A DNA stretch of 5,534 bases, from positions 1 to 5,534 of the forward strand of contig JAUHWE010000352.1 of assembly GCA_030424825.1 (NCBI GenBank), read 5' to 3'. The notes under the pieces were generated by a model. The model did no database searches. It was not told the origin of the DNA and saw only the letters and a program-made list of their open reading frames with translations. The position numbers were made by a program, and so were the translations under genes. This document shows positions 4,991 through 5,534 of this stretch, in pieces. The stretch is from Verrucomicrobiia bacterium (lineage in GTDB: Bacteria; Verrucomicrobiota; Verrucomicrobiia; Opitutales; Opitutaceae). How positions within the stretch are numbered: position 1 is the first letter of the stretch; each line of letters starts with the position of its first letter.

Positions 4991-5534
4991 ATGCTCACCT
5001 GCCTATCGAAACCCCATATTGGCGCCGATTGCTTCCGCTGCATTTGCAGGATCACTTGGCTGGTGATGCTATGCGGTTCAGCCTCCCCTCTTCCCGCACA
5101 GGAGCCGGAAAGCTCAGACGAGTTCGAATGGGAAGCGCTGCTAGATGCGGGCCAAGCCTTATGGGAAACACTGGCCCCATCCGAGATTCAAGAAGAGTAC
5201 CGCCTGCCCACCTTCGAGGAGATCACGCAGTTTCTCGCCACGATCGAGTCCTCGCTAGCCGATGGCGACGCTCAAAGCCTTGCCCCCTACGCTGAACCCG
5301 CAAAACAATTCCTCCCTCTGCTGAGAAGCTTCGAAGGTGGCGACGAACTAGCAGATTGGCTCCAGCCACGTATCGATTATCTGGTGGCGTCTGACGAAAT
5401 TCAGAACGCGCCCCCGCCTCGGACCGCACCACGCAGACCCGGCCAGCCACCGGTCGGGATGCGGTGGCGGTCACAGATCTCCTTCGTGAACTGCTTCGAG
5501 CCCTCGAGCCGCGCCCCCGAAGCTCCCGGTCCGA
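4991..5534 (+). CDS. Exported protein, possible lytic transglycosylase N terminus (3' end missing)
   Basis: Open from the ATG at 4991 to the window edge, 181 codons. Residues about 20-36 (ITWLVMLCGSASPLPA followed by QEPE) look like a Sec signal peptide with cleavage near Ala36; the Cys is not in a clean lipobox. Residues about 44-137 are helical and acidic, with ALWETLAPSEIQEEYRLPT, SLAPYAEPAKQFLPLLRSF and ELADWLQPRIDYL. I recall this layout at the N terminus of verrucomicrobial lytic transglycosylase (SLT-domain) proteins, where a Pro-rich linker precedes the catalytic domain. A Pro/Arg-rich segment indeed begins at about 140, but the catalytic part is outside the window, so the function is tentative. 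A GTG at 5063 or ATG at 5066 are alternative starts but would cut the signal peptide short. No strong ribosome-binding site is seen. Coding quality drops after about 5405 and the frame there is uncertain. Confidence 0.6.
   Translation, partial: MLTCLSKPHIGADCFRCICRITWLVMLCGSASPLPAQEPESSDEFEWEALLDAGQALWETLAPSEIQEEYRLPTFEEITQFLATIESSLADGDAQSLAPYAEPAKQFLPLLRSFEGGDELADWLQPRIDYLVASDEIQNAPPPRTAPRRPGQPPVGMRWRSQISFVNCFEPSSRAPEAPGP

Noticed and set aside
5029..5295. 88-codon frame beginning MLPLHLQD
   Set aside because: It overlaps the better frame from 4991, which has a signal peptide and helical acidic content; this one is Arg/Ser/Pro-rich like a shadow frame.

Overview
This is a chromosomal stretch of a bacterium with moderately high GC (I estimate mid-50s percent by eye), with compact ordinary genes and no sign of phage, IS or CRISPR. 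The last gene starts with an export signal followed by a region I recall from Verrucomicrobiota (Opitutia-like) cell-wall proteins. Together with mostly weak ribosome-binding sites, this makes a Verrucomicrobiota-type Gram-negative my best guess, but it is only an inference. The CreBC and GdhA proteins are of the type best known from gamma-proteobacteria and do not settle the taxon.

Left part (1-1992): a two-component system on the + strand. The 3' part of a CreB-type OmpR-family response regulator overlaps by 4 bases (GTGA) a complete CreC-type sensor histidine kinase. In E. coli this pair responds to carbon source and metabolic state. No creD follows the pair here; the next gene converges on it.

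Middle (1993-2775): a short gene on the - strand encodes a 75-residue acidic protein of unknown function. It has a sigma70-like promoter placed so that the transcript could be leaderless. About 440 bases separate it from the divergent gdhA coding region. This interval is unusually structured. It holds a 7-bp direct repeat, a tract whose minus strand is rich in G runs, a perfect 22+22 bp palindrome with a 2-base centre, a consensus Shine-Dalgarno sequence driving a 9-codon ORF, and two potential RNA hairpins. gdhA itself has no visible Shine-Dalgarno sequence. A structured or attenuated gdhA leader is the most interesting possibility in the window.

Right part (2776-5534): gdhA encodes a full-length 448-residue glutamate dehydrogenase, predicted NADP-dependent, of the hexameric class. 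A 287-base gap follows, containing several inverted repeats and a doubtful 29-codon membrane ORF on the - strand. Then come a 176-residue four-helix membrane protein of unknown function and the 5' part of an exported protein, possibly a verrucomicrobial lytic transglycosylase, which runs off the window. The right-hand genes share strand but nothing shows that they form one operon. The link between the blocks (carbon sensing, glutamate synthesis, envelope) is loose, and I see no obviously new multi-gene system.
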